Part shown: positions 43,933-52,932 of the stretch, piece by piece | Layout of the letters: the number at the start of each line of letters is the position of its first letter | Position numbering within the stretch: position 1 is the first letter of the stretch | Assembly (NCBI RefSeq): GCF_049445795.1 | Contig: NZ_JBMSDT010000010.1 | Coordinates: forward strand, 1-64,000 | Length of the DNA stretch: 64,000 nt | DNA from: Larkinella sp049445795 | GTDB taxonomy: Bacteria; Bacteroidota; Bacteroidia; Cytophagales; Spirosomataceae | Direction: 5' to 3' | Position numbers and translations under genes: made by a program | The notes under the pieces: generated by a model | The model's database searches: none | Seen by the model: the letters and a program-made list of their open reading frames with translations, nothing else | Told to the model about the DNA's origin: nothing

Positions 43933-44333
43933 TTTATTATGATACCGATGTTCTGATCAACCTCCTGGTGCCTCAGGATTCGGCTAAACACCAACTGGCC
44001 CGTGAACTTTACGAACGGGCTACTTCCAACGATCAGTTTCTGATTTCTTTTTTGTCACTTCAGGAAACCGCTTTCGTGTTACACCGGCTCGGTCGAACAC
44101 CCGCCGACATTGAAGCTATGTTGCAGGCATTTCTTCCCTTTAATCCCGTCGGTTATGGCATGATGGAAATGGTCCGGGCCATCGAACTTGCCAAAACCGT
44201 TGGGTTCCAGAACATCAATGATTGCCTGCACACGGCAATTGCCGAAAGTCATTGTGAAGAATTATATACGTTTAATCGCTCTGATTTTAAACGAATCCAA
44301 CCCCTGACGAGACTAAAAATTACGTTATTTTAA
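43929..44333 (+). CDS. PIN-domain toxin (VapC-type ribonuclease)
   Basis: 134 residues. Acidic residues of the PIN metal site are D5 and D7 (YYDTDVLINLL), the glutamate in LQETAFVL, the aspartate in NINDCLHTAIAE and the one in NRSDF. VapC toxins cut tRNA or rRNA when free of antitoxin. The ATGA overlap with the upstream gene shows coupled translation. The pair sits just after the maltodextrin block, a common kind of accessory insertion point. Confidence 0.88.
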   Translation: MIYYDTDVLINLLVPQDSAKHQLARELYERATSNDQFLISFLSLQETAFVLHRLGRTPADIEAMLQAFLPFNPVGYGMMEMVRAIELAKTVGFQNINDCLHTAIAESHCEELYTFNRSDFKRIQPLTRLKITLF

Positions 44334-44434
44334 ACGCAGATTCCAACTGGAAATGTGTTTCCTATAGGTTTTTGGTCGATTTTTTGCTAGTTTTCGGGTA
44401 AAACCGTTTTGCTTTTCTTAACCGCCGTGACTGC

Positions 44435-45331
44435 ATGATGAGACTGTTTACCTCGCTGGTAGCCTTTCTGACTGTTTTTACTTCCTTTGCCCAGGAGCCC
44501 CAACGCGAACCGGCGTTCCGGTTTGTGAAAAAGGTGCCCGCAGCCTCGCCCGCCGAAACCGCTGTCAGCATCGGCAAGTCGTTTCTGGGCCGTCCTTACG
44601 TCGCGCACACGCTTGAAGGCAACGAAACGGAGCAATTGGTGGTCAACTTCCGGGTGTTCGACTGTACCACGTTTCTGGAAACCGCGCTGGCCCTGGCCTT
44701 AACGAGGCACCAACTGACCAACGAGCGGGATTCGCTGCAATTCGAGCCGCTTTTTCGGAAAAATCTGACTCGCATCCGGTATCGGAACGGTCGGATTGAC
44801 GGTTTCGCCAGTCGGCTTCATTATTTTTCAGAATGGCTGGTTGATAACGAACAGAAGGGGGTCTTGCAGGACGTGACCCGGAAAATCGGTGGTATGCAGG
44901 TCTCGAAGCCGGTTTCGTACATGACCAAAAGTACCTGGAAATACCCCCAACTGGCCGATCCGCCAACCCGCCAGCAAATCGCGCTGGTGGAGTCGGCTAT
45001 CAGCCAACAGAGTTTCTGGTTGATTCCCAAAAAACAGATCAAAGAGATCGAGTGTAGCCTGAAAGAAGGCGATATCATCATGCTGACGGCTTCGCGGCCG
45101 GGTCTGGACATGAAACACGTCGGTTTTGTGGTCTGGCAAACCGATGCCAACGGCGTTCCCCGTGCTCACTTACTCCATGCGTCTTCACAGTACGGGCAGG
45201 TCGTGATTTCGGACGAACCGCTGGCCGAATACGTGCAATGGAACCGCCAGTTTTCGGGCATTCGGGTGGCCCGGCTGAAAGAGGGCGCGCTGCAAAACCT
45301 GGCTTACAGAGATGCCCGGCGAATCAACTGA
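44435..45331 (+). CDS. DUF1460 protein, NlpC/P60-like peptidoglycan amidase
   Basis: 298 residues. The signal peptide (MMRLFTSLVAFLTVF, cleavage near SFAQ) points to the periplasm. DUF1460 proteins act as N-acetylmuramoyl-L-alanine amidases with a cysteine nucleophile, here C77 in VFDCTTFLET. Histidines in MKHVGFVVW and LLHASSQYGQV fit the remaining catalytic set. The length is typical of the family. Its last 28 bases overlap the end of the converging GntR gene. Confidence 0.88.
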   Translation: MMRLFTSLVAFLTVFTSFAQEPQREPAFRFVKKVPAASPAETAVSIGKSFLGRPYVAHTLEGNETEQLVVNFRVFDCTTFLETALALALTRHQLTNERDSLQFEPLFRKNLTRIRYRNGRIDGFASRLHYFSEWLVDNEQKGVLQDVTRKIGGMQVSKPVSYMTKSTWKYPQLADPPTRQQIALVESAISQQSFWLIPKKQIKEIECSLKEGDIIMLTASRPGLDMKHVGFVVWQTDANGVPRAHLLHASSQYGQVVISDEPLAEYVQWNRQFSGIRVARLKEGALQNLAYRDARRIN

Positions 45332-46320
45332 AATGGGTTTTTGACTTTGGCGTGCCGCTTTTCCAGGATCAACTCGGCGGCCATTTCGCCCATTTTTTCG
45401 TGATCGGTCGAGATGACGGCAATACCGTCGGCCAGCACTTCTTTCAGGGGCGTTTCGTTGAAGGCCAGCACGCCGATGTCGCGGCCAAGTTGCAACCCCC
45501 GCTGTTTAACCTGCCGAACCAGTTCGACCAAATCCCCGTCTTCCAACACGATGTAAGCTGTGCCGGATTGCAATTGGCGACCCGTCAGCGTGTCGAGCAG
45601 TTCGAATTCTTTCTGGTAATGGACGCAGAAATTGCGAAAACCACGCACGATTTCGCGGGGGTAATAAACCTCTTTTGGGAACACCAGGCTCAGCCGCTGG
45701 TATTTTGCCAGTAAATCCAGGCCCGATTCCAGGGCTTCGTAAATGTCCCGGTCGAACTGCTGGTAAACCGCCGAGTGCAAACCTTTCAATTCCGGAATAT
45801 CCCGGTCCAAAATAATCAATTCGTTAGCCGGAATCTGTTCCAGGAGTTCCACCACGTTTACCTGCTTGGTTTCTTCGTAGAAATGCGGCATAACTACGTA
45901 ATAATGATACTGCCCCAGATTTTCTTCCAGGAGTTTCTTAAACCGCTGGGCACTGTGGTGGTGAATGCGCAGATCAACCACGGCGTTGGGCCCCAGCGCA
46001 TTCACCAGTGAATAATAAATAATTTTTTTGTAAGCACTGAACTTGTTGATCAGCAGCAGAACCCGCAATTGGCCCGGACCCTCGCGCCGGATAAAATAGC
46101 CTTTTCCCTGGACCGACTGAATAATGCCTTCCTTTTTCAGGTAGTTGTAGGCCTTTTCGACTGTATCACGGGCCAGGTAATACTCCTCGCTCAATTCGTT
46201 GATCGACGGCAGTTGCTGGTCCTTCTTCAGGCTACCAATCTCGATGCCGTGGATCACCGCATTGACAATCTGACGGTATTTGGGTACACTCGACTGCGAT
46301 TCAATGTTCAGATCAATCAT
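45304..46320 (-). CDS. GntR-family regulator with LacI-type sensor domain
   Basis: 338 residues from the ATG at 46320; a long upstream extension in frame overlaps menB and is not coding. The winged helix (about 8-75) contains LPSINELSEEYYLARDTVEKAYNYL and the wing GKGYFIR. The C-terminal part (about 85-338) is a periplasmic-binding-protein-like sensor, with STDHEKMGEMAAELIL typical of LacI-type ends. It should respond to a small ligand, often a sugar, in the cytosol. It follows menB by 8 bp and is probably cotranscribed, although its targets need not be men genes. Confidence 0.9.
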   Translation of the reverse strand: MIDLNIESQSSVPKYRQIVNAVIHGIEIGSLKKDQQLPSINELSEEYYLARDTVEKAYNYLKKEGIIQSVQGKGYFIRREGPGQLRVLLLINKFSAYKKIIYYSLVNALGPNAVVDLRIHHHSAQRFKKLLEENLGQYHYYVVMPHFYEETKQVNVVELLEQIPANELIILDRDIPELKGLHSAVYQQFDRDIYEALESGLDLLAKYQRLSLVFPKEVYYPREIVRGFRNFCVHYQKEFELLDTLTGRQLQSGTAYIVLEDGDLVELVRQVKQRGLQLGRDIGVLAFNETPLKEVLADGIAVISTDHEKMGEMAAELILEKRHAKVKNPFQLIRRASL

Positions 46321-46328
46321 AAGGAACG

Positions 46329-47153
46329 TTAAGGAAATTTGGGAAACTTGCTGAAATCGGGCTTGCGTTTTTCCAGAAACGCGTTCTTCCCCTCTTTGGC
46401 TTCGTCCGACAAGTAATAGAGCAGCGTGGCATCGCCCGCCAACTGCTGAATACCCGCCTGACCGTCGAGTTCGGCATTGAAAGCCGCTTTCAGCATCCGG
46501 AGGGCAATCGGGCTTTTCTCCAGCATCTTGCGACACCAGTCCAGGGTGGTGTCTTCCAGTTGGTCCAGCGGCACCACTTTGTTGACCAGTCCCATTTGCA
46601 GGGCTTCCTGGGCGTCGTACTGGTCGCAGAGGTACCAGATTTCGCGGGCCTTTTTCTGTCCGACAATCCGGGCCAGGTAGGAAGCCCCAAAACCGCCGTC
46701 GAAGCTTCCGACTTTCGGACCAGTTTGGCCGAACCGGGCGTTTTCAGCCGCGATGGTCAAGTCACAGACGACGTGCAGCACGTGACCGCCCCCGATGGCC
46801 CAACCGGCCACCATCGCGACCACCGGTTTGGGAATTCGGCGAATCTGCATCTGCAAATCCAGCACATTCAGGCGCGGCACGCTGTCTTCGCCCACATATC
46901 CGCCATGACCGCGCACCGACTGATCGCCCCCGCTGCAAAACGCCTTGCCGCCTTCACCCGTCAGAATAACAACACCGACGCGCTCATCCTGCCGGGCCAG
47001 TTCCATTGCTTCGCTCATCTCCTTGACTGTCAATGGCGTAAAAGCATTGTGTTTCTCGGGCCGATTGATGCTGATTTTGGCAACGCCCTCATAGTATTGA
47101 AATAGAATCTCGCGGTATTCTTTGATGGTTTCCCAGGAATAGTTGCTTTGCAT
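46329..47153 (-). CDS. menB: 1,4-dihydroxy-2-naphthoyl-CoA synthase
   Basis: 274 residues from the ATG at 47153; the in-frame extension upstream runs through a repeat. MenB closes the second ring of menaquinone from succinylbenzoyl-CoA. It belongs to the crotonase fold. Diagnostic segments are FCSGGDQSVRG, AIGGGHVLHVVCDL and TGPKVGSFDGGFG, where the SFDGG motif marks MenB. QQLAGDATLLYYLSDEAKEG is the C-terminal family segment. menE is divergent at 47970, across the DUF2452 gene. Confidence 0.97.
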   Translation of the reverse strand: MQSNYSWETIKEYREILFQYYEGVAKISINRPEKHNAFTPLTVKEMSEAMELARQDERVGVVILTGEGGKAFCSGGDQSVRGHGGYVGEDSVPRLNVLDLQMQIRRIPKPVVAMVAGWAIGGGHVLHVVCDLTIAAENARFGQTGPKVGSFDGGFGASYLARIVGQKKAREIWYLCDQYDAQEALQMGLVNKVVPLDQLEDTTLDWCRKMLEKSPIALRMLKAAFNAELDGQAGIQQLAGDATLLYYLSDEAKEGKNAFLEKRKPDFSKFPKFP

Positions 47154-47165
47154 TGATGTAATAGT

Positions 47166-47279
47166 TGGTTTCTGGATGGTTGATACTGGATGTTTCTGGA
47201 TACTGGATGTTTGATACGGGGTCGGTAAATGATGCCAAGACCTTTGACTATCCAGCATCCAGAAACATCCAGCATCCAA
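47166..47279. repeat. Word-repeat quasi-palindrome between menB and DUF2452 genes
   Basis: The left arm repeats TACTGGATGTTTCTGGA words (about 47184-47212). The right arm (about 47250-47279) repeats TCCAGCATCCAGAAACATCC. They pair at about 22 or more positions. The structure fills the gap between two genes read in the same direction. Confidence 0.7.
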
Positions 47280-47281
47280 AG

Positions 47282-47743
47282 TTATTCTTCCTCCGAATAG
47301 TCACTGTCATGGTATGTTACGTCCCAGGTGTGGTCGGCCATCATTTTGACCGTAGCGACACAGCGCTGGAACGGGTTGGTACGGCCCCATTCGTTGGGGG
47401 CAACGAGCGACAGTACATCGGTTCCGTCTTTCTTTTCATAGAAATAATAAGTATGCCCGACAATAGGTTCAAAACCCATCTGGGCGCCGTAAATCCGCTC
47501 CGAAACTTCCACCCGGTTTCGGATGGCTTTGGCCTGCTCAGCCAGGAGTTGCATCTGGCGGTACAATTGAGACAGTTGCAGGTCGGTTTGTTCGCGCATG
47601 GCCGTCACGGCCCGGCCTTTGATTTTGCCTTTGTCTTCCGGCTTGACGATCGCTCCGCCCACCGAGTGTGCATACTCAAGCAGCCCCGGTTTGTCGGTCA
47701 CTTTATCCGACGAAATCGGATTGTCAAACGATTCATTCGCCAT
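47282..47743 (-). CDS. DUF2452 protein
   Basis: 153 residues, cytosolic. It matches DUF2452 by AHSVGGAIVKPEDKGKIKGRA near residue 25-45 and GHTYYFYEKKDGTDVLSLVAPNEWG later. This family of unknown function is common in Bacteroidota. It is probably helical (LQLSQLYRQMQLLAEQAKA) before a short beta end. It lies between menB and menE, separated from menB by a hairpin, so a link to menaquinone is only positional. Confidence 0.75.
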   Translation of the reverse strand: MANESFDNPISSDKVTDKPGLLEYAHSVGGAIVKPEDKGKIKGRAVTAMREQTDLQLSQLYRQMQLLAEQAKAIRNRVEVSERIYGAQMGFEPIVGHTYYFYEKKDGTDVLSLVAPNEWGRTNPFQRCVATVKMMADHTWDVTYHDSDYSEEE

Positions 47744-47759
47744 AGGTTCAAGTGGTTGA

Positions 47760-47873
47760 ATGTACGGTTTACGGCATTCGGTCTAAGGTTTTGGTTACTG
47801 GAACAAGCTGTTAGTACGGTAGGGACGAAAAACCGTAAACCGAATGCCGAATACTGAATACCATAAACTTAAA
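47760..47873. repeat. Word-repeat quasi-palindrome in the divergent DUF2452-menE gap
   Basis: ACGGTTTACGGCATTCGGTC (left) pairs with AAAACCGTAAACCGAATGCC (right) at about 18 of 20 positions after alignment; the right side continues with GAATACTGAATACC words. It lies between divergent genes, so it is not simply a terminator. Confidence 0.65.
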
Positions 47874-47942
47874 CTCCGTTACCCATAAAATGTCACGAAC
47901 TGACAACTTGCTGGGCACAACGAAAACGGGGCAAAAGTAGCG

Positions 47943-47950
47943 TATTTTTG
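47943..47950 (+). promoter_or_regulatory. -7 element TATTTTTG before menE
   Basis: Matches TAnnTTTG and ends 19 bases before the ATG at 47970. No -33 TTTG at the usual distance. Confidence 0.5.
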
Positions 47951-47969
47951 CGATTCATTCTGAAACCGT

Positions 47970-49019
47970 ATGCGAATCAGCCCCGGATATTTACCCGACC
48001 CCCAAACCGAATACGAAGCGAAAGCCGTTGAATTTTGCCGGGACTGGCTCTCGGGCCAGGCTACGTTCACTCTCCAAACTTCCGGTTCGACCGGAACTCC
48101 CAAACTGATCCGACTGAGCCGACGGCAAATGGCGGCCAGTGCCCGATTAACCGGGCAAACGTTTGGCTTGCAGCCGGGCGACCGGGCACTGGTTTGCCTG
48201 AATGTCGGCTACATTGCCGGGGTGATGATGCTGGTACGGGGGCTCGAACTTGGATTGACGCTGACCGTGGTCGAACCGGCATCCAATCCGTTTCAAACCC
48301 TTAATCCGGATATTCCGGCGTTTGAGTTTGCGGCTTTTGTGCCGTTGCAGTTGCAGACCCTGCTCGACACGCCGAAGCAGTCGCTACCGGTGTTGAACAG
48401 GATGAAAGCCATCCTCGTGGGCGGGGCTGCTGTGGATCGAGGTTTAGCAAATCGGCTGCAAATTATTGAATCGCCGGTTTTCAGCACCTACGGAATGACC
48501 GAGACGGTTTCACACATTGCCATCCGTCGGCTGAATGGTCCGGAACATTCGGAAGTATTCCGGGCGCTGGACGGCGTTGAATTGGGGGTTGATGAGCGGC
48601 ATTGCCTGAACATCAAGGCGGCTGCGACCGATTTTGAAACCGTCCAGACCAATGATGTGGTCGAGCTTCTTGATTCGCAGCATTTCCGGCTGCTGGGCCG
48701 GGCCGATTTCATCATCAATTCGGGGGGCGTCAAAATTCAGCCCGAGCGGGTCGAGGAAGTCATTGCAAAGCTGCTGGCTGGGCCGCAGCGGTTTTTCGTC
48801 TATGGCCTGCCCGACGAGCGGTTGGGCCAGCAGGTGGCCTTGTTTATTGAAGCCGAAAACGACTGGCCCGAAACGGTCGCTCAGGCAATCAAAAATCGGG
48901 TTCGGGCCGAGATTGGCCCCTATGCGGTTCCCAGAAGTATATTTTTCATGTCTTCCTTTCCCAAAACACCAACCGGCAAGATCGATAAGAAGCGCGTTGT
49001 GGAGGGTCATATCCGATAA
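47970..49019 (+). CDS. menE: o-Succinylbenzoate-CoA ligase (AMP-forming)
   Basis: 349 residues, shorter than the 450 or so of Bacillus MenE but usual for Bacteroidota. It activates o-succinylbenzoate with ATP and CoA, supplying the MenB substrate. The P-loop is TSGSTGTPK, the second core motif is TYGMTET, and GRADFIINSGGVKIQPERVE and PKTPTGKIDK complete the adenylating fold; the lysine in PTGKIDK is catalytic. The N-terminal acyl-binding part is abbreviated. Its own promoter is at 47943-47950. Confidence 0.93.
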   Translation: MRISPGYLPDPQTEYEAKAVEFCRDWLSGQATFTLQTSGSTGTPKLIRLSRRQMAASARLTGQTFGLQPGDRALVCLNVGYIAGVMMLVRGLELGLTLTVVEPASNPFQTLNPDIPAFEFAAFVPLQLQTLLDTPKQSLPVLNRMKAILVGGAAVDRGLANRLQIIESPVFSTYGMTETVSHIAIRRLNGPEHSEVFRALDGVELGVDERHCLNIKAAATDFETVQTNDVVELLDSQHFRLLGRADFIINSGGVKIQPERVEEVIAKLLAGPQRFFVYGLPDERLGQQVALFIEAENDWPETVAQAIKNRVRAEIGPYAVPRSIFFMSSFPKTPTGKIDKKRVVEGHIR

Positions 49020-49210
49020 TCTGACTATCCTGAAAACCGGTAAGGCGAATCTTTTTCGACGCTGGAAAAAAGTTGCGAAGAGTTTGGTGGCCCACCGGCC
49101 GGTAGGCTGCAATACGGTAAATAATGCCGGAGTTTTGCTCGGGAATTTGGTGGTAATGGTACCTAATTGCGCTTTTTCCGTTTCTTTGTCATTTCTTTTC
49201 GATGCACCGA

Positions 49211-49993
49211 ATGGCTGAGTCTATATTTAATCTAGTGGAAATTCGTTACCAAACGGCTTTGGTCGTACCACCGCCCTATGCCCACTTTTTTACGATTACA
49301 TTGCGGACCCGGAGCGAAAAAGGGCTGCCCGTCGACCTGACGATGACCTATACCGACCGGGAAGAACTCGAAGAAGATGAAATTGTGGGCGAAGGCTTCA
49401 CGGGCGACGATGATTACGAGTGGTCAGGATATTTGCCGGCAGCTTGGCAGCAACCGATTGAAAATCTGATTCAGAAAACCCAGCTCAAACCGTTTAAGGA
49501 AGAAGAATTGCCCGAAAATCAGGATTATTTTCAGGTAGAGATCGACAAAAAAGGGGCAGGCAAACAGGCGGGCAGTCCGTTGCACCGCGCCGAGTGGCAG
49601 TTTTTGAGTCAGGAATTGATCCAGGCGGTTTACGAAGTGTCGGGGAAAGAGAAACCGTTTGAAGCCACATACCTCGACATTGCGTCCGGAAATCGTACCG
49701 AAGCCAGCCTGCGAGCCTCATTCGGTCGGCGGGAGGTTCGGTTGGACACCCGTCAAAATCAGCAAACCCATTCGGTTACGCTTCCCTGGAAAGAAGTAAG
49801 GTCGATCATGGAAACGATCTACGGCGTCGATTACAATCCCGAAGGAGCGCTGGTCAATCCGCCCCGCAAACCGGGGCGGTACCTGAACCTGGGCACGCCG
49901 GAGTGGTTCGATCTCTCGACGGCCGTGTTGGGCGACGAGGGCGCGGTCCGAAAGTTGCATCAGGTACTGACCCGACTGGTTCTGCCGCACTAA
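49211..49993 (+). CDS. Protein of unknown function, acidic
   Basis: 260 residues from the ATG at 49211; an ATG three codons earlier is possible. I recognise no family. The N-terminal half is acidic and contains DREELEEDEIVGEGF and DDDYEWSGYLP. The rest alternates strands and helices with many charged residues; there is no signal peptide or transmembrane segment. It lies 191 bp after menE on the same strand and its end faces the converging membrane-protein gene with two bases between stops. Confidence 0.55.
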   Translation: MAESIFNLVEIRYQTALVVPPPYAHFFTITLRTRSEKGLPVDLTMTYTDREELEEDEIVGEGFTGDDDYEWSGYLPAAWQQPIENLIQKTQLKPFKEEELPENQDYFQVEIDKKGAGKQAGSPLHRAEWQFLSQELIQAVYEVSGKEKPFEATYLDIASGNRTEASLRASFGRREVRLDTRQNQQTHSVTLPWKEVRSIMETIYGVDYNPEGALVNPPRKPGRYLNLGTPEWFDLSTAVLGDEGAVRKLHQVLTRLVLPH

Positions 49994-49995
49994 CC

Positions 49996-51675
49996 CTATT
50001 GCTGGATCGAAACCGTCTGGCTGGTCATTACCAGTTCCGGAGAATTATCTTCACTCTGAAGCAGACAGCCCAGTCGGTATCGGCCTGATCGAACGGCTTT
50101 CAGCGGGATCGTTGTTGAAAAACCTTTGCCAAAATAGGTGCCGCTTGTGAGCAGCCGACGCCAGCCTGCTACTTTGGGTAACGTACCGGCCAGATAGGTC
50201 AACTGCTGGCTTTCGTCGTGTAACACCATCACGAGATTATCGCGCAGATGTTGCCGATAGAGCGGGAAATCATTGATTTCGATGAATAACTGGGGTGTTC
50301 CTTCGCCTGGTTGTAAAAAGTGTTGCACCAGAAAAGGATACGGTCTGAAGTTGCTGGACAGGAGAGCCGCCTGTAGCTGTTGGTTGAATCCGCCAAAGGC
50401 ATTTTCGACTTTCCAATAGCCTTGCTGGTAGGCCGGAACCAGAAAATTCAGGCTGCTTTCGATGGAACTGGTGTTACACAATTCCGTCTGATGGGCTGGC
50501 CAGTTGTAGGTATCAGCCATCAGACGACTGTATTTACTGGCTACTTCCGGGGTATACTGATAATAGGACTGAATGGCAAACAGGCTTGCAAAAACCGTAT
50601 TGAACAGAATTACCGCCTTTCGGAAACCGGGAAACTGGTTGAGCAGGAACAGGTAAAAAAAGACCGCACTGAAAGCCGCGTAGATCTTGAATCGATTTTC
50701 CATTTCAATCTGGTCGCTGGAGCGAAATATCGTAATGAGACTGATTGTCAGGAATATAAAGCAGAAATAAGCCAGGAGCTGGTTTGAAACGGCTGGCTGG
50801 GCTTTGCGAGGTTGAAAAGAGAGCCAAACTCGCCCGACCATCACCGGAATTACCAGCACCGCAATCAGCGAACCCCACAGTACGGAACCCGGAATAGCAA
50901 CCGCTGGCCAGGCGGAAAAAATTGCCCCAATTTTGGCCAGAAACGTGCCGGGAATTGTCAGGAAGTTGAGGGTACGTTCAACACCACTGCCCGGCCTGTA
51001 TCCATATAGATAGCAGGCCAGTGCGATCAGCATGGCGGCAATCCAGATTCCCAATGATTTGTAGTGCCGATCGACCAGCAGCAGAAAGCCGCCGGTTGCA
51101 AAAACCAGAATACCATTGCCGTGGGTAAACGTCGCCAGTCCGGCCAGCAACAGCGCCACGCCAAACCGGAATGCAGAGGACGGTTTTTGAAGCAAGGTTA
51201 AGCAGAAACACAGCATCAACAGCAGGGAAAGATGCTGCAACCCCGTTAAAGCCCAGATAGTGACTTCGTGGTATTGCGGTTGAAAAATAAACAGCGGAAT
51301 GGGTAGAAAATAATAAAACGGGAGGTTGGTCTGCCGAAAAAGGCGGTACACAAACCCTGTAATCAGAACCAGGTTGACAACGCCAATCAGGATATACGTT
51401 TTGAAATTCAAATAACCGTTCAAGGTATAATCCAGGTAGCCGACCAGGCGGGGCAAAAAAATCCGGTGATCGTTTTCGGCCCGGAAAAAGGTGTGCAGAT
51501 CATGCCGCCAGCCCAGGTTTTTCTTCAACTCAAAAAGGGCAAGAAGAAGACTGTTGTCGTCCTGAAAGGGGAAGTTGACGGAATAGACGGTTACATAATA
51601 GCTGAAAAACAGAATAACAAAACTGCATACGATGCCCGAAAACCAGAAAAGGACCGGGCGAACCGGTCGTTTCAT
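49996..51675 (-). CDS. Polytopic membrane protein, possible GT-C glycosyltransferase
   Basis: 559 residues from the ATG at 51675; a TTG start 33 bases upstream is the alternative. About ten to twelve hydrophobic segments cover residues 12-380, with a soluble C-terminal domain. The first external loop has acidic residues (FPFQDDNSLL), then ENDHRIFLPRL, which is the layout of PMT/ArnT-like enzymes. No conserved family match is certain. A 7-bp inverted repeat lies just upstream. It is unrelated in detail to the membrane protein at 28137. Confidence 0.6.
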   Translation of the reverse strand: MKRPVRPVLFWFSGIVCSFVILFFSYYVTVYSVNFPFQDDNSLLLALFELKKNLGWRHDLHTFFRAENDHRIFLPRLVGYLDYTLNGYLNFKTYILIGVVNLVLITGFVYRLFRQTNLPFYYFLPIPLFIFQPQYHEVTIWALTGLQHLSLLLMLCFCLTLLQKPSSAFRFGVALLLAGLATFTHGNGILVFATGGFLLLVDRHYKSLGIWIAAMLIALACYLYGYRPGSGVERTLNFLTIPGTFLAKIGAIFSAWPAVAIPGSVLWGSLIAVLVIPVMVGRVWLSFQPRKAQPAVSNQLLAYFCFIFLTISLITIFRSSDQIEMENRFKIYAAFSAVFFYLFLLNQFPGFRKAVILFNTVFASLFAIQSYYQYTPEVASKYSRLMADTYNWPAHQTELCNTSSIESSLNFLVPAYQQGYWKVENAFGGFNQQLQAALLSSNFRPYPFLVQHFLQPGEGTPQLFIEINDFPLYRQHLRDNLVMVLHDESQQLTYLAGTLPKVAGWRRLLTSGTYFGKGFSTTIPLKAVRSGRYRLGCLLQSEDNSPELVMTSQTVSIQQ

Positions 51676-51717
51676 GACCGTCGGCGGGTTATTGGTTAAA
51701 GTATTCAAGGTTCTGTA

Positions 51718-51734
51718 GGTAACACAATGTTACC
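51718..51734. promoter_or_regulatory. Perfect inverted repeat GGTAACA-CAA-TGTTACC
   Basis: Seven-base arms around CAA, in the leader of the membrane-protein gene (43 bases before its ATG). It is next to a near -7 motif on the minus strand. It could be an operator, perhaps for the XRE protein encoded just upstream. Confidence 0.45.
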
Positions 51735-51782
51735 AAAATAGTGTGGGTGGTTCGCAAAAATTTACGGCTGTTAAGATAATTA

Positions 51783-52859
51783 TTATTTGTTCTGAATACG
51801 ATCCAGTTCGTACCGTAAATCTTCAACCAACGTCCGGATGCCATCGAGCGAGGGCGGCACTTCGGGCATCTGCTGACTGATGAAGGCAGCAATTTCCCAG
51901 ACCTCCAGCACCTCCCGGATCGGAACTTCCCGGTGGCTGATCGACGCGTGATCGGCGGACAAAAGCAAGGTTCCCTTCAGTTTAACCTGATTAAAAATAC
52001 GCCGGCAAACAATTCCCTGGTTCTGAATCAGTAGTACGTACAATTTGTTATCGGCAATGTCGTACCAGTTTCGAATAAACTTCCCGATCAGTAAAGCGCC
52101 CGGATAAACAAACTCCTCGCCCGCGTCGAAAGCCCGGTAGTGGTCGGGGGGGAGCAGTGGTAGCTGAAAAACCGTCAGCCGGTTCAAAAAGTCCGTGTCC
52201 TGGTACCGTTGGAGGTAATCGGTAAACTGCCGTTTTCGCACCCATTGAACGCTGTTGAGTGATTCCGGCGGATTGGGCGGACGGCGTTCCACTACCGGGT
52301 GGGCCGACGCGCGGGTGTTTTCATACGTATTGTTGAACGAAAGGGGCGCGGGCGTCGGCGGACTGGCGGGTAGTGAAAACGGAGAAAAGCCTTCTCGACG
52401 GGAAACAGGCCGGGGCACAATTCGTTGCGCAACCCACTTGATCTGCGGTTGCGGATCGACCGGTTTTTGAAAGACCGCCGGTGACTGTGTGATCGGTTGT
52501 TGGTAGTATTTTTCGAGGACGCTCGACAGCGCCTTGGGCGCATTCGGAATGGGTTCGGCGTCCGAAATATCTTTCGGCAGGGGAGAAGCCGGAAACGCAG
52601 ACGCATTGTGAGGGCGGTCGAGCGGCAGCGAAAGTTCGGGCGTTTCCCGGATTTTTCGCAAATCGCTCTTCAGCAGATTATCCACCGTCGTATTGAAGGC
52701 TCGGGCAATGGACATCAAATTGTCCAGATTCGGGTTGGCGCGGGCTTCTTCGTAAGCACCGAGTAGCGATCGTTTGATGCCGATCCGGCGGGCAAACTGT
52801 TCCTGGGTAAGCCCGTTCAGTCGGCGCAGGTATTTGATGTTGTTACTGACAATACTCAT
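51783..52859 (-). CDS. XRE-family regulator with S24-like C-terminal domain
   Basis: 358 residues from the ATG at 52859; an ATG six codons earlier is possible. The N-terminal HTH (about 1-60) has IKYLRRLNGLTQEQFARRIG and LGAYEEARANPN. A Pro/Ser-rich linker of about 130 residues follows. The C-terminal part (about 215-358) has the LexA/S24 layout (GEEFVYPGALLIGKF, LYVLLIQNQGIVCRRIF), but I see no GDSM-type serine, so it is probably a non-cleaving sensor. It sits next to an aldehyde dehydrogenase remnant. Targets are unknown. Confidence 0.8.
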   Translation of the reverse strand: MSIVSNNIKYLRRLNGLTQEQFARRIGIKRSLLGAYEEARANPNLDNLMSIARAFNTTVDNLLKSDLRKIRETPELSLPLDRPHNASAFPASPLPKDISDAEPIPNAPKALSSVLEKYYQQPITQSPAVFQKPVDPQPQIKWVAQRIVPRPVSRREGFSPFSLPASPPTPAPLSFNNTYENTRASAHPVVERRPPNPPESLNSVQWVRKRQFTDYLQRYQDTDFLNRLTVFQLPLLPPDHYRAFDAGEEFVYPGALLIGKFIRNWYDIADNKLYVLLIQNQGIVCRRIFNQVKLKGTLLLSADHASISHREVPIREVLEVWEIAAFISQQMPEVPPSLDGIRTLVEDLRYELDRIQNK

Positions 52860-52874
52860 AGAGTCCTGTTTTGA

Positions 52875-52882
52875 CAAAAATA
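52875..52882 (-). promoter_or_regulatory. -7 element TATTTTTG before the XRE gene
   Basis: On the minus strand, 16 bases before the ATG at 52859. The upstream region has two AT-rich direct words (GTATT); no -33 TTTG is seen. Confidence 0.45.
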
Positions 52883-52932
52883 TTAGTATTTCTGTATTAT
52901 TACTTGTTTTTTCATGAAAATGAAATCATGCA

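Noticed and set aside
47154..47279. Longer N-terminus for menB starting at 47279
   Set aside because: The extension is the translation of the word-repeat palindrome; the family start is at 47153.
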